Assembly: GCA_001544655.2 (NCBI GenBank)
Contig: FCOD02000005.1
Location: 124,001-188,000, forward strand
Source of the DNA: Caballeronia turbans
Lineage (GTDB): Bacteria; Pseudomonadota; Gammaproteobacteria; Burkholderiales; Burkholderiaceae
DNA: 64,000 nucleotides
Reading direction: 5' to 3'
Shown here: positions 17,545 through 28,142 of the stretch, piece by piece
How positions within the stretch are numbered: the first letter of the stretch is position 1
Layout of the letters: the number at the start of each line of letters is the position of its first letter
Notes under the pieces: generated by a model
Told to the model about the DNA's origin: nothing
Seen by the model: the letters and a program-made list of their open reading frames with translations, nothing else
The model's database searches: none
Translations under genes and position numbers: made by a program

Positions 17545-18063
17545 TTCGATTCTCCCTTGTTCCGACTTGTCACGGTGTCGCGCCGCGCCGACCCGGCGCA
17601 TGGTTGCATCGCCCGAACTGGTCCGCGACTCCCTTAAAACCCCGAAAACTACCATTAAACGCATGTCCGACAAAAAATAAAAAGTCGCGTGTCGCGCAAA
17701 ATGTACACGCCCTTGCGCGGCGGGGCCACAGTCTTGCCAGGCGGGCTTCTCGACGGCCTCGCGCCACGCGCGGCCGGCAGGAAAGAGCGCGCATTTTAGC
17801 CCCTATTTGGCCCCCGGGGGCACCCGATAAGACCACGCTCGTCAAAAGGGGACGCGTGAGCGTAAGCCCGATGCAATGTCATTATTCGTGCTCGGCCTTC
17901 GGCGTCCCGCGAATGGGCGCCCGCGCCTGACGAACAGCCAGCGGAACAGTTGTTGCGAGCCAGTTCGACGTGCGCCGCGAAACGCGGCGTCTTCTGAACC
18001 GGCAACGCGTGCGCACGACTGAGTTGGCGCCACGTTGCCTCGCAATTCGAGGCAAGTTCCCGC
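17545..18063. other. Divergent intergenic region between potF and the NRAMP gene
   Basis: These 519 bases must carry the potF promoter (minus) and the NRAMP gene promoter (plus). The potF-proximal part is AT-rich around 17630-17690. I looked for a manganese-sensing yybP-ykoY riboswitch, a Fur-like box and sigma-54 elements before the NRAMP gene and found none that I can defend. No convincing gene lies here. Confidence 0.5.
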
Positions 18064-19401
18064 ATGAACACGAATCCCCCCGCGCTCGCCGAGCTTTCAG
18101 CCGCGCAATCCGACGCGCAGTCGCCCGCGGCAAGCCGCGAGCGCCGGCAGCGTGCCCCGCGCCCGCGCGGCCGCTGGTATTCGTTCGCGGGCGCGGGCGC
18201 ACTCGTCGCCGTAGGGTATATGGATCCCGGCAACTGGGCGACGGCGCTCGCGAGCGGTGCGCGCTACGGTTACTCGCTGCTCTTTGTCGTGCTGCTCGCG
18301 AGCCTGATGGGCATGCTGCTGCAATGGATCGCGTCGCGCGTGGGTGTCGTGACCGGGCGCGATCTCGCGCAACTCTGCCGCGAGCGCTTCGGCCGGCGCA
18401 CGACGCTCGTGCTGTGGATTGCGTGCGAAATTGCGATCATCGCGTGCGACGTCGCGGAGGTCGTCGGCAGCGCGGTGGCCCTGCAGATGCTCTTCGGCCT
18501 CTCGCTCACGGTGGGCGTGCTGATCTCGGCAGTCGCGACTTTTACGATGCTCGCGCTGCAAAGCCGCGGCAGGCGTCCGCTGCAGCGCGCCGTGGCGGTG
18601 CTCATCTTCTTCGTGAGCTTCTGCTTCGTGGTGGAACTCGCCCTCGCGCATCCGGTCTGGGGCGACGCAATGCGCGGGCTGGCGCCGTCGCCCGCGTTGC
18701 TGCGCGATGCCGGCATGCTCTGGCTCGCGGCGGGCGTGCTCGGCGCGACGGTCATGCCGCACAACCTTTATCTGCACTCGGCGCTCGTCAAGGAACACGC
18801 GGGCGCCCGCGACGACGCGACGATCGGGCGCGCGCTTCGCGGCGTGAATATCGACACGTTCGGCTCGCTCGGGCTCGCGTTCGTCGTCAACGCATCGCTG
18901 CTGGTAGTCGCGGCCGCGGTGTTCCATGCGACCGGCCATACGAACGTCGACGATCTCGCCGATGCGCACCGGCTCATCGAGCCGCTCGTCGGGAGTCATT
19001 GGGCGGGCGTCGTGTTCGCCGCCGCGCTGCTCGCCTGCGGCCTGAACGCGACCGTGACCGGCACGCTCGCCGGCCAGGTGGTGATGGAGGGCTTCCTGCG
19101 GCTGAAGATGGCGCCCTGGGCCCGGGCGCTCCTGACGCGCGGCCTTGCGATCGGCCCGGCGCTCGTCGCGGTCGCGAGCTTCGGGCAGCACGGCTCGAAC
19201 GCGCTGCTCGTCGCGACGCAGGTCGTGCTGAGCCTGCAGTTGCCGCTTGCGGTGATTCCGCTCGTGCGCTTCGCCTCCGACGCCGGCCTGATGGGTCGCT
19301 GGCGCGTCGCGCGCGTGCCGCTCGCGCTCGCGTGGGCGTGCGCGGGCGTGATCGTCGCGTTGAACGGCGCGATGCTTTGGCAGGCGGTGTCGGTGGGCTG
19401 A
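18064..19401 (+). CDS. mntH: NRAMP-family divalent metal/proton symporter, MntH-like
   Basis: The 445-residue inner-membrane protein has about eleven predicted helices. The metal-site motif DPGN in helix 1 (VGYMDPGNWATAL) and the helix 6 motif MPHNLYLHSALVKEH are the defining NRAMP residues for Mn(II)/Fe(II) transport with protons. DVAEVVGSAVALQML is another conserved helix. A basic, Ala-rich N-terminal tail of about 35 residues precedes helix 1. It is followed by the phospholipase gene after 97 bp. Manganese is the most likely substrate from family knowledge. Confidence 0.9.
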   Translation: MNTNPPALAELSAAQSDAQSPAASRERRQRAPRPRGRWYSFAGAGALVAVGYMDPGNWATALASGARYGYSLLFVVLLASLMGMLLQWIASRVGVVTGRDLAQLCRERFGRRTTLVLWIACEIAIIACDVAEVVGSAVALQMLFGLSLTVGVLISAVATFTMLALQSRGRRPLQRAVAVLIFFVSFCFVVELALAHPVWGDAMRGLAPSPALLRDAGMLWLAAGVLGATVMPHNLYLHSALVKEHAGARDDATIGRALRGVNIDTFGSLGLAFVVNASLLVVAAAVFHATGHTNVDDLADAHRLIEPLVGSHWAGVVFAAALLACGLNATVTGTLAGQVVMEGFLRLKMAPWARALLTRGLAIGPALVAVASFGQHGSNALLVATQVVLSLQLPLAVIPLVRFASDAGLMGRWRVARVPLALAWACAGVIVALNGAMLWQAVSVG

Positions 19402-19498
19402 GTCGCTGATGTCGTGCCGAATTTTCGGGATCGCGACGCGCCCCGCGTTGTCAGACCGTTCGGACGCCCGCCTCCGCCCCAGACAGGACACAAACCAT

Positions 19499-20779
19499 AT
19501 GGCTCAAGGCCCTCAATCGATTTCGCTGCAACATTTCCATCGCTTTGCCGGCCACGCGCGCACGCTCGCGCTTGTTTTCGCGACCCTCGGTGCAAACGAG
19601 GCGGCTCACGCGACCGTCGCGGTCCTTCAGCCTGCGCGCGAAGCGGCCGCCTCACAGCCGCTCGAATTGACCCTTCTCTACACCGACGATGACGCGAAGC
19701 CGCTCACCGTCGAGGTGCCCAGGCAATTGACCGTGAGCCTGACGAACGGCGATCTGCCGCCCGCGCCGCTCACGCTGGAGCGCGATTCCGCAGTGCCGGA
19801 TCGTCTGCGTCTCGCGCCCGGCCAATATCGCCGGGTGCGCTTTTCCGCGCCCTGGCCGGATTCGGCGCGCGGCACGGTGACGATCGATCCAGTAGGCTTC
19901 GATGCGTCGCCGATGCTCGTCACGATCAATCGGAGCGAGACGCAGACGCAGGTCGCGGCCGCCGAGCGCCGCGAAACGCAGGCGACGACGCCCGAGCAGC
20001 TCGCGAGCGCAAGCGCCGCCGCGAACACCGCAGCCGTGCCGACGACCACCGGCGACACGATGCTCTCCGGCCGCTTCTCGACCTTCGAACCGGTTTACTT
20101 CGCGGACGGCAAGAACGGCGACAACCTCGCGAAATTCCAGTTCAGCTTCAAATATCGCCTGCATCTCCCCGACGATCCGCGCTCACGAGGCTTGCTGGAC
20201 AACCTCTACTTCGGTTACACGCAGACGGCGATATGGAATCTCTCGGCCGAGTCCGTGCCGTTCCGCGACATCAGTTTTCAGCCGCAATTGTTCTACTACG
20301 TGCAGGACACCGGCTGGAAGAGTCCGCTCTTCACGCGTATGGGCATGGAAGCGGGCTTCGGACATGAATCGAATGGAAGGAGCGGCGACGATTCGCGCTC
20401 GATCAACATTGCCTTCGTGCGTCCCACCTGGGATTTCGGCGACCTGAACGGCAATCACCTGACGCTTTCGCCGAAGTTCTATTACTACCTGTCGAAGTCG
20501 GGCAACGAGGACATCGCGGATTACCGCGGCTATGTGGATTTTCTCGTGAAATACGGCAGCCCCGACGGCTGGCAGCTCGCGACGACACTGCGCAAAGGCA
20601 CGAAGCACTGGTACGGCAGCATCGACTCCCAGCTCACGTACCCGCTCGCGAAGCTGATCGGCAGCGCATGGGGCGGCTATCTGTTCGTGAGCTACTTCAA
20701 CGGATACGGCGAGGACATCCTCGATTACAACCAGCGACATCACTGGATCGCGCGGATAGGCTACAGTATCGCGCGCTGA
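19499..20779 (+). CDS. pldA: Outer-membrane phospholipase A
   Basis: The 426-residue protein has a signal peptide-like N-terminus ending near AHATV. A periplasmic domain of roughly 130 residues follows, then a beta-barrel. The catalytic motif GFGHESNGRSGDDS supplies His289 and Ser291, as in OMPLA. The repeated aromatic strands (FYYYLSK, LFVSYFNGYGED) and the C-terminal YSIAR fit a barrel, although the last residue is Arg rather than Phe. The enzyme hydrolyses phospholipids misplaced in the outer leaflet. The ATG at 19499 is the first start giving a signal peptide. Confidence 0.9.
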   Translation: MAQGPQSISLQHFHRFAGHARTLALVFATLGANEAAHATVAVLQPAREAAASQPLELTLLYTDDDAKPLTVEVPRQLTVSLTNGDLPPAPLTLERDSAVPDRLRLAPGQYRRVRFSAPWPDSARGTVTIDPVGFDASPMLVTINRSETQTQVAAAERRETQATTPEQLASASAAANTAAVPTTTGDTMLSGRFSTFEPVYFADGKNGDNLAKFQFSFKYRLHLPDDPRSRGLLDNLYFGYTQTAIWNLSAESVPFRDISFQPQLFYYVQDTGWKSPLFTRMGMEAGFGHESNGRSGDDSRSINIAFVRPTWDFGDLNGNHLTLSPKFYYYLSKSGNEDIADYRGYVDFLVKYGSPDGWQLATTLRKGTKHWYGSIDSQLTYPLAKLIGSAWGGYLFVSYFNGYGEDILDYNQRHHWIARIGYSIAR

Positions 20780-20851
20780 GTTTTTTTACGAATCTGAACG
20801 CCGCGTTGCCGCCCTCTTTTCCCGGCGATAGCGCGCTCACGAGTTAGCCCA

Positions 20852-21055
20852 ATGTCTTCGAATCTTCACGACCTGCCCGACAGCCCCTGTATCGGCGTGT
20901 GCTCCACGCTTTTCGACGACGTCTGCAAAGGCTGCGGCCGCACCGCGGGCGAGGTGTCCAACTGGGTCTTCCTCACCGACGAGGAGAAACGCGCGATCTG
21001 GACGCGCATTACGCGCGAGGGCACGGCGATGCGGTTCCGCAATGACAGGCTCTGA
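20852..21055 (+). CDS. DUF1289 small Cys-rich protein
   Basis: The 67-residue protein has four cysteines in the DUF1289 pattern: SPCIGVC, then VCKGCGR, followed by WVFLTDEEKRAIW. The Cys spacing suggests a small metal-binding (zinc or Fe-S) fold; the function of the family is unknown. It is followed by a hairpin at 21069-21093 and converges on the ABC-F gene. Confidence 0.9.
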   Translation: MSSNLHDLPDSPCIGVCSTLFDDVCKGCGRTAGEVSNWVFLTDEEKRAIWTRITREGTAMRFRNDRL

Positions 21056-21068
21056 GCGCAACGAAAAA

Positions 21069-21093
21069 CGGCCCGCTCTTTCGAGACGGGCCG
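21069..21093. terminator. Hairpin between DUF1289 gene and ABC-F gene
   Basis: CGGCCCG (21069-21075) pairs with CGGGCCG (21087-21093) around an 11-nt loop. An A run lies on its left, which reads as a T run on the minus strand, so it should terminate the ABC-F transcript and may also end the plus-strand transcript. Confidence 0.65.
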
Positions 21094-21119
21094 CTTCGAC
21101 GCGTATGTGAACAGGGAGA

Positions 21120-22712
<1,593 letters not shown>

Positions 22713-22840
22713 GGCGCGTCCTTTTGAATGGGGTACGACGAAAAACCTAAGATTTTAGCAGCTTTTGACGGTGTTTTGCCGGATAGCGGCGTTTTCGCGG
22801 CTAGCGGGCGGCGCGCTCACGCATTGCCGCATCGTGAAAA

Positions 22841-22870
22841 AGGGGCGCGGCCAATGTAGCCGCGCCCCTT
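22841..22870 (-). terminator. Intrinsic terminator after thrC
   Basis: AGGGGCGCGGC (22841-22851) pairs with GCCGCGCCCCTT (22859-22870), a nearly perfect 11-bp stem with a 7-nt loop. On the minus strand it ends in a five-T run, placed about 40 bp after the thrC stop. It ends the alaA-hom-thrC transcript. Confidence 0.85.
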
Positions 22871-22911
22871 GAACTCCGTGAAGACCGCGCGATGCGCAGA
22901 CGCGTATCGCG

Positions 22912-24357
22912 TTATGTGCGCTCGGCGATGAAAGCCTTGACCACGCCTGCATCCGCCGGAACGATATCGAACCTTTGTGGCAGTTTTTCAAGTCCCACGA
23001 AAGCCGCCGGCCGCTCCGGCTCGCGATTCAGCGCTTCGCGGATGGTCTCGCCGAACTTGATCGGCTGGGCGGTTTCCAGAACGATCATCGGCACGCCCGG
23101 CTTCAGGTTTTCGCGCGCGACCTTCACGCCATCGGAGGTGTGGGTGTCGATCATCGTCTGATAACGCTCGTACACGTCGCGGATGGTCTTCACGCGATCG
23201 TCGTGATCGCTCTTGCCCGACACGAAGCCGAATTCCTGCACGCGCGCGAAATCGCCGCTCGCCGCGAGATCGAAACCGCCCTTCTCCTCGACGTCGCGGA
23301 ACAGTTGCAGCACGCGCGCCGGATCGCGCCCGAGCAGATCGTAGACGAAGCGCTCGAAGTTCGAAGCCTTCGAGATATCCATGCTCGGCGATGTCGTGTG
23401 ATACGTCTCCGCCGCGCCCCGCACGCGATACACGCCCGTCTTGAAGAACTCGTCGAGCACGTCGTTCTCATTGGTCGCGACGACGAGCTGCTCGATCGGC
23501 AAGCCCATCATGCGCGCGATGTGACCCGCGCACACGTTGCCGAAATTGCCCGACGGCACCGTGAACGAGACGCGCTCGTCGTTGCTCGCCGTCGCGGCGA
23601 AATAGCCCTTGAAGTAGTAGACGACCTGCGCGACGACGCGTGCCCAGTTGATCGAGTTGACCGTGCCGATCTTGTGCTTCGCCTTGTACGCGTGATCGTT
23701 CGATACGGCCTTGACGATGTCCTGACAGTTGTCGAAGTTGCCCTCGACGGCCAGATTGAAGATGTTCGGGTCCTGCAGCGAGAACATCTGCGCGGTCTGG
23801 AACGCGCTCATCTTCTTGTGCGGCGACAGCATGAAGACGCGCACGCCGGTCTTGCCGCGCATCGCGTATTCAGCGGCGCTGCCGGTGTCGCCCGAGGTCG
23901 CGCCGAGGATGTTCAGCGTCTCGCCGTGCTTTGCCAGCGCGTATTCGAAGAGGTTGCCGAGCAGTTGCATCGCCATGTCCTTGAAGGCGAGCGTCGGGCC
24001 GTTCGAGAGTTCCAGCAGCGACAGCGTCGTGCCGTTTTCCACGCCGAGCGTCTTGAGCGGCGTGATCTGCACCGCGCTCTCTTCGTGGCGCACGTTGCTG
24101 TACACCTGCCCGGTGTAGGTCTTGCGCGTGAGCGAGCGCAGGTCTTCGGCGGGGATGTCGTCGCTGAACTTCGACAGCACTTCGAATGCGAGATCCGCAT
24201 ACGACAGCGTGCGCCAGCGCGCGAGCTCGTCGGCCGATACGCGCGGATACTCCGCCGGCAAATACAGCCCGCCGTCTTTCGCGAGCCCGCCGAGAAGAAT
24301 GTCCGAGAACGTGTGGCGCTCGTTGCTGCCGGCGCCGCGCGTCGAAATGTAGTTCAT
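22912..24357 (-). CDS. thrC: Threonine synthase
   Basis: The 481-residue PLP enzyme makes threonine from O-phosphohomoserine. The N-terminus MNYISTRGAG is characteristic, the PLP lysine is in GPTLAFKDMAMQ, and SGDTGSAAEYAM is the phosphate loop. Its length matches the long-type bacterial/fungal threonine synthase. It starts 15 bp after the hom stop, so it is the last gene of the alaA-hom-thrC operon. Confidence 0.96.
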   Translation of the reverse strand: MNYISTRGAGSNERHTFSDILLGGLAKDGGLYLPAEYPRVSADELARWRTLSYADLAFEVLSKFSDDIPAEDLRSLTRKTYTGQVYSNVRHEESAVQITPLKTLGVENGTTLSLLELSNGPTLAFKDMAMQLLGNLFEYALAKHGETLNILGATSGDTGSAAEYAMRGKTGVRVFMLSPHKKMSAFQTAQMFSLQDPNIFNLAVEGNFDNCQDIVKAVSNDHAYKAKHKIGTVNSINWARVVAQVVYYFKGYFAATASNDERVSFTVPSGNFGNVCAGHIARMMGLPIEQLVVATNENDVLDEFFKTGVYRVRGAAETYHTTSPSMDISKASNFERFVYDLLGRDPARVLQLFRDVEEKGGFDLAASGDFARVQEFGFVSGKSDHDDRVKTIRDVYERYQTMIDTHTSDGVKVARENLKPGVPMIVLETAQPIKFGETIREALNREPERPAAFVGLEKLPQRFDIVPADAGVVKAFIAERT

Positions 24358-24372
24358 CGTGCGTCCTTGCCC

Positions 24373-25695
24373 TTAGTTGAGCGCTTCCATGCGCAGCTTC
24401 GTCACCTTCGAAACGACCGTGGACAGCGCTTCGATCTGCGCGATCGCCGCGTTCACGTTCTTCTCCAGCGTCTCGTGCGTGATGAGGATGATGTCGGTTT
24501 CGCCCTTGTTCGCGCCGTCGACTTCTTCCGATTCCTTCTGCAGCAACGCGTCGATGGAGATGGCCTTGTCAGCGAGGATGCGCGTGATGTTCGCGAGCAC
24601 GCCCGTCACGTCCGCGACGCGCAGGCGCAGGTAATAGCCGCTCGTCACTTCGTCGATCGGCAGAATCGGCGTGTTCGACAAGCTATCCGGCTGGAACGCC
24701 AGGTGCGGTACGCGATGTTCCGGATCGGCCGTGTGCAGGCGCGTCACGTCGACGAGATCGGCGACCACGGCGGAAGCCGTCGGCTCGGCGCCCGCGCCCT
24801 TGCCGTAGTAGAGCGTGGTGCCGACCGCATCGCCGTGCACGACGACCGCGTTCATCGCACCCTCGACATTCGCGAGCAAACGCTTGGCCGGAATCAGCGT
24901 CGGATGCGTGCGCAACTCGATGCCCTTCTCCGTGCGCCGCGCGATGCCGAGCAGCTTGATGCGATAGCCGAGGTCTTCCGCGTAGCGAATGTCGATGGCG
25001 GCCAGCTTGCTGATGCCTTCCACATACGCGCGGTCGAACTGCACCGGCACGCCGAAGGCGATCGCGCTCATGATCGTGACCTTGTGCGCGGCGTCGACGC
25101 CTTCGATATCGAAGGTCGGATCGGCTTCGGCGTAACCGAGCTCCTGCGCGGCTTTCAGTGCGGTCGCGAAGTCGAGCCCTCGGTCGCGCATCTCCGAGAG
25201 AATGTAGTTAGTCGTGCCGTTGATGATGCCCGCGATGTACTCGATGCGGTTTGCCGTCAACCCTTCACGCAGCGCCTTGATGATCGGGATGCCGCCCGCC
25301 ACTGCCGCTTCGAACGCGACCATCACGCCCTTCGCGCGAGCGGCTTCGAAAATCTCCGTGCCATGCACCGCGAGCAGCGCCTTGTTGGCCGTCACGACAT
25401 GCTTGCCGTTCGCGATCGCGCGCAACACCAGCTCGCGCGCGAAACCCGTGCCGCCGATCATTTCGCATACGATATCGATGGAAGGATCGTCGACGACCGC
25501 GTTGAAGTCGTTCGTCACCGCGATGCCTTCCCGCTTCGCGGCTTCGGCCTTCGCCGGCGTGCGCACCGCGACGCGCGCGATGTCGATGCCGCGCCCCGCG
25601 CGTCGTTTGATTTCTTCCTGGTTACGGCGCAGCACCGTGAAGGTGCCGCTGCCGACCGTGCCGAAGCCCAAGAGTCCTACTTTGATCGATTCCAT
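24373..25695 (-). CDS. hom: Homoserine dehydrogenase
   Basis: The 440-residue NAD(P)-dependent enzyme reduces aspartate semialdehyde to homoserine. The Rossmann motif VGLLGFGTVGSG is at the start, NGTTNYIL and the GYAEADPT segment are in the catalytic domain, and a C-terminal ACT domain (RVADVTGVLANITRIL) implies feedback control by threonine. The ATG at 25695 is the canonical MESIKVG start. It lies 25 bp after the aminotransferase gene and directly before thrC. Confidence 0.96.
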   Translation of the reverse strand: MESIKVGLLGFGTVGSGTFTVLRRNQEEIKRRAGRGIDIARVAVRTPAKAEAAKREGIAVTNDFNAVVDDPSIDIVCEMIGGTGFARELVLRAIANGKHVVTANKALLAVHGTEIFEAARAKGVMVAFEAAVAGGIPIIKALREGLTANRIEYIAGIINGTTNYILSEMRDRGLDFATALKAAQELGYAEADPTFDIEGVDAAHKVTIMSAIAFGVPVQFDRAYVEGISKLAAIDIRYAEDLGYRIKLLGIARRTEKGIELRTHPTLIPAKRLLANVEGAMNAVVVHGDAVGTTLYYGKGAGAEPTASAVVADLVDVTRLHTADPEHRVPHLAFQPDSLSNTPILPIDEVTSGYYLRLRVADVTGVLANITRILADKAISIDALLQKESEEVDGANKGETDIILITHETLEKNVNAAIAQIEALSTVVSKVTKLRMEALN

Positions 25696-25720
25696 GCAGC
25701 GCGAGTCTTTAAAAGAGAGA

Positions 25721-26959
25721 TTAAGCGGAATGTCGTTTGCGATAGCCGTCGAGGAAGCGCGCGATACGGTTGATCGAATCCGCGAGATCGTCGACATTCG
25801 GCAGGAAGACCACGCGGAAGTGATCCGGTGTCGGCCAGTTGAAGCCCGTGCCCTGCACCAGCAGCACCCGCTCCTCGAGCAGCAGGTCCGTGATGAACTG
25901 CTGGTCGTCCTGGATGGGGTACATCTTGGGATCGAGCTTCGGGAACATGTAGAGCGCCGCCTGCGGCTTCACGCAGGTCACGCCCGGGATGGCCGTGAGC
26001 ATGTCGTAGGCGAGCTCGCGCTGCTTGTAGAGGCGTCCGCCCGGCAAGATCAGGTCGTTGATGCTCTGATAGCCGCCAAGCGCGGTCTGGATCGCGTACT
26101 GGCCGGGCACGTTCGGGCACAGGCGCATCGACGCGAGAATGCCGAGGCCCTCCAGATAGTCCTTCGCGCGGCGGCGGTTCTCTTCGATCAGCCCGGAAAT
26201 CGCCATCCAGCCCGCGCGATAGCCGCACGAACGGTAGCTCTTCGACAGGCTGTTGAAGGTGACCGTGACCACGTCTTCGGACAGCGCGGCCATCGACGTG
26301 TGGGTCTGGCCGTCGTAGACGATCTTGTCGTACACCTCGTCCGCGAAAATGATGAGGCCGTGCTCGCGCGCGATCGCGATCAGCTCGCGCAGCAACTCGT
26401 CCGAGTACAGCGCGCCCGTCGGGTTGTTCGGGTTGATGACGACGAGCGCCTTGGTGTTCGGCGTGATCTTCGCGCGGATGTCGTCGAGATCGGGCATCCA
26501 GCCGTTGCCTTCGTCGCACATATAGTGGCGCGGCGTACCCGACGACAGGCTCACGGCGGCCGTCCACAACGGATAATCCGGCGCCGGAAGCAGCACTTCG
26601 TCACCGTCGTTCAGTAGCGCCTGCATCGCCATCACGATGAGCTCGGACGCGCCATTGCCGATGTAGATATCGTCCAGTTCGACGCCGGTCACGCCCTTTT
26701 GCTGCGTGTAATGCATGATCGCCTTGCGCGCGGCGAACACACCCTTCGAATCCGAATAGCCCGACGATCCCGGCAGATTGCGGATCATGTCCTGAATGAT
26801 CTCGTCCGGCGCCTCGAAACCGAACGGCGCCAGATTGCCGATATTGAGCTTGATGATGCGATGGCCTTCCTCTTCGAGGCGCTTCGCGTGTTCGAGCACG
26901 GGCCCGCGAATGTCGTAGCAGACGTTTTGCAGCTTGTTGGATTTGAGAATCGGTTTCAC
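25721..26959 (-). CDS. alaA: Alanine-type aminotransferase, AlaA/YfbQ-like
   Basis: The 412-residue class I/II PLP aminotransferase has NPNNPTGALY, DEVYDKIVYDG and the PLP lysine in SLSKSYRSCGYRAGW. The N-terminus (SNKLQNVCYDIRGPV) closely resembles AlaA of E. coli, which makes alanine from pyruvate and glutamate. It opens the operon with hom and thrC. Its placement there suggests a link to aspartate-family or branched amino acid metabolism, but that is inference. Confidence 0.88.
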   Translation of the reverse strand: MKPILKSNKLQNVCYDIRGPVLEHAKRLEEEGHRIIKLNIGNLAPFGFEAPDEIIQDMIRNLPGSSGYSDSKGVFAARKAIMHYTQQKGVTGVELDDIYIGNGASELIVMAMQALLNDGDEVLLPAPDYPLWTAAVSLSSGTPRHYMCDEGNGWMPDLDDIRAKITPNTKALVVINPNNPTGALYSDELLRELIAIAREHGLIIFADEVYDKIVYDGQTHTSMAALSEDVVTVTFNSLSKSYRSCGYRAGWMAISGLIEENRRRAKDYLEGLGILASMRLCPNVPGQYAIQTALGGYQSINDLILPGGRLYKQRELAYDMLTAIPGVTCVKPQAALYMFPKLDPKMYPIQDDQQFITDLLLEERVLLVQGTGFNWPTPDHFRVVFLPNVDDLADSINRIARFLDGYRKRHSA

Positions 26960-27402
26960 GGCTGGCGCTCTGGGTCTGGGTGTTGATGCGGACTGGTTTT
27001 TCTGAATCGATCAGGTGCGGCTCGGCATTCGGGCGGACAGCCCCGCGCGCCGGCAGCGCACGGGCGTTGCGATGAAAACCGGGTTTGAAGCCTGAAGGCG
27101 GCTCGTCCGGACGACTCGCGCGTTCCCGAGCGCCGAACGATGCATTTTAGACGTCGCGCCAGGTAGGGCGTGAGCGATGCGGACCGGTTGCGTGTCGGAG
27201 GCGGCTTGTGGCGGCACGCGAGTGCAACGGACGGCGCTCGAGCGAGCCCGGCAGCCGAAAAGTTATAATTTACTGATTATGGCTCAGTTCCGCAATGCAC
27301 CAAAGGAACGCGCAGGCCGATGCGCCAAAAGGCGCGCGCGGGCAGCTTCCAACGTTGCGGCACACGCTGGGCCGTCAACCTTTCTCTTGCCGGATCATCG
27401 TT
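26960..27402. other. Divergent intergenic region between alaA and the Mth938-like gene
   Basis: A perfect -10 hexamer TATAAT lies at 27264-27269 on the plus strand, but no good -35 is evident 16-18 bp upstream. If used, it gives the following gene a 5' untranslated region of about 125 nt. The alaA promoter must lie in the first 150 bp or so. No gene was recognised in the interval. Confidence 0.5.
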
Positions 27403-27777
27403 TTGAAACTGCACCAGGAATCCAACAACGCGCTCAACACCATCACGAGCTACGGAGACGGTTTCGTGGCGATCAATCTCGAAAGGCACGAAGGCAGCGT
27501 GATCGTCATGCCCGAGACGCCCGTCGCGGCGTGGCCGGTGTCGTCATTTGAAGCGCTCACGCCCGGCGATTTCGATGCACTCGTCGAAGCGGCGCCCGAA
27601 GTCGTCATCTTCGGCAGCGGGTCGCGGCTACGCTTTTTGCATCCGCGGCTTACGGCGCAACTGGCGAAGCACCGCATCGGCGTCGAAACCATGGACTTCG
27701 GCGCGGCGTGCCGCACCTACAACATTCTGATGTCCGAAGGCCGGCGCGTGGCCGCGGCGCTTCTGATCGAAGCCTGA
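27403..27777 (+). CDS. Mth938-like domain protein
   Basis: The 124-residue protein belongs to the Mth938/NDUFAF3-like family, a small alpha/beta fold. VVIFGSGSRLRFLHP and GVETMDFGAACRTYNILMS are its typical segments. Family homologues include a mitochondrial complex I assembly factor, but the bacterial role is unclear. The chosen start is TTG at 27403 (M-KLHQESNNALNT), which matches the expected N-terminus; the frame is open upstream but reads as non-coding Arg/Ala-rich sequence. Confidence 0.82.
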   Translation: MKLHQESNNALNTITSYGDGFVAINLERHEGSVIVMPETPVAAWPVSSFEALTPGDFDALVEAAPEVVIFGSGSRLRFLHPRLTAQLAKHRIGVETMDFGAACRTYNILMSEGRRVAAALLIEA

Positions 27778-27804
27778 GGAAGGCCTAAGGAAACGCTAAG
27801 GAAG
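27774..27804 (+). repeat. Triple direct repeat CTRAGGAA with 11-bp period
   Basis: CTGAGGAAG (27774-27782), CTAAGGAAA (27785-27793) and CTAAGGAAG (27796-27804) are spaced exactly 11 bp apart. The first overlaps the stop codon of the Mth938-like gene. Hexamers separated by 5 nt in direct orientation are the binding pattern of OmpR/PhoB-class regulators; the PmrA box is a direct repeat with the same spacing. The arn operon lies downstream. The repeat is seen; the regulatory role is inferred. Confidence 0.5.
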
Positions 27805-28142
27805 TAGTGCCAGACTTCCGCCGCCCGTCCGACATCGGCCGTGCGCCCGTGGCTGACACGTATCGAATTTAACGAATGCCGGCCGGCCGTGCGCTACACT
27901 CCCGCCCGGCGTTTGTCTTTGCCGACGCGCGGGCGGGGCCCGAAATCAATCGGTGGGCATTCGGCGGAGTCGCTTCGGCACGGCTATCGGGGCGCGCACC
28001 GGACGGCGCGTGCCGGAACTCGCGAACTCACAGCGAAAATGCGTGCCTGAGCATGCGCGTACTGCATTCTCGCGCAGCTCCATTCATCGCCCATTTTCGT
28101 TTCACTAGCGCCGCTCATTGCGGCATCGGACAGGTCGACTTC
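27805..28142. other. Upstream region of the arn operon
   Basis: About 340 bp separate the direct repeats from the arnT start. TTTAAC (27868-27873) and TACACT (27895-27900) resemble promoter elements but their spacing of 21 bp is too wide. The frame of arnT is open through most of this region, yet the encoded sequence is Arg/Ala-rich and unlike the family. I see no separate gene. Confidence 0.4.

Noticed and set aside
17800-18063. Possible manganese riboswitch (yybP-ykoY) before the NRAMP gene
   Set aside because: AAAAGGGGA near 17835 recalled the motif, but the expected GGGGAGTAG and the second conserved strand are missing.
22975-25773. A 932-codon open frame antisense to thrC and hom
   Set aside because: It lies entirely opposite two well-recognised genes, is Arg/His/Val-rich with no motifs, and is the kind of frame that GC-rich codon bias opens on the opposite strand.
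27876-28142. An 89-residue N-terminal extension of ArnT
   Set aside because: The first family-like residues start at 28143; upstream sequence is Arg/Ala-rich and unlike ArnT.
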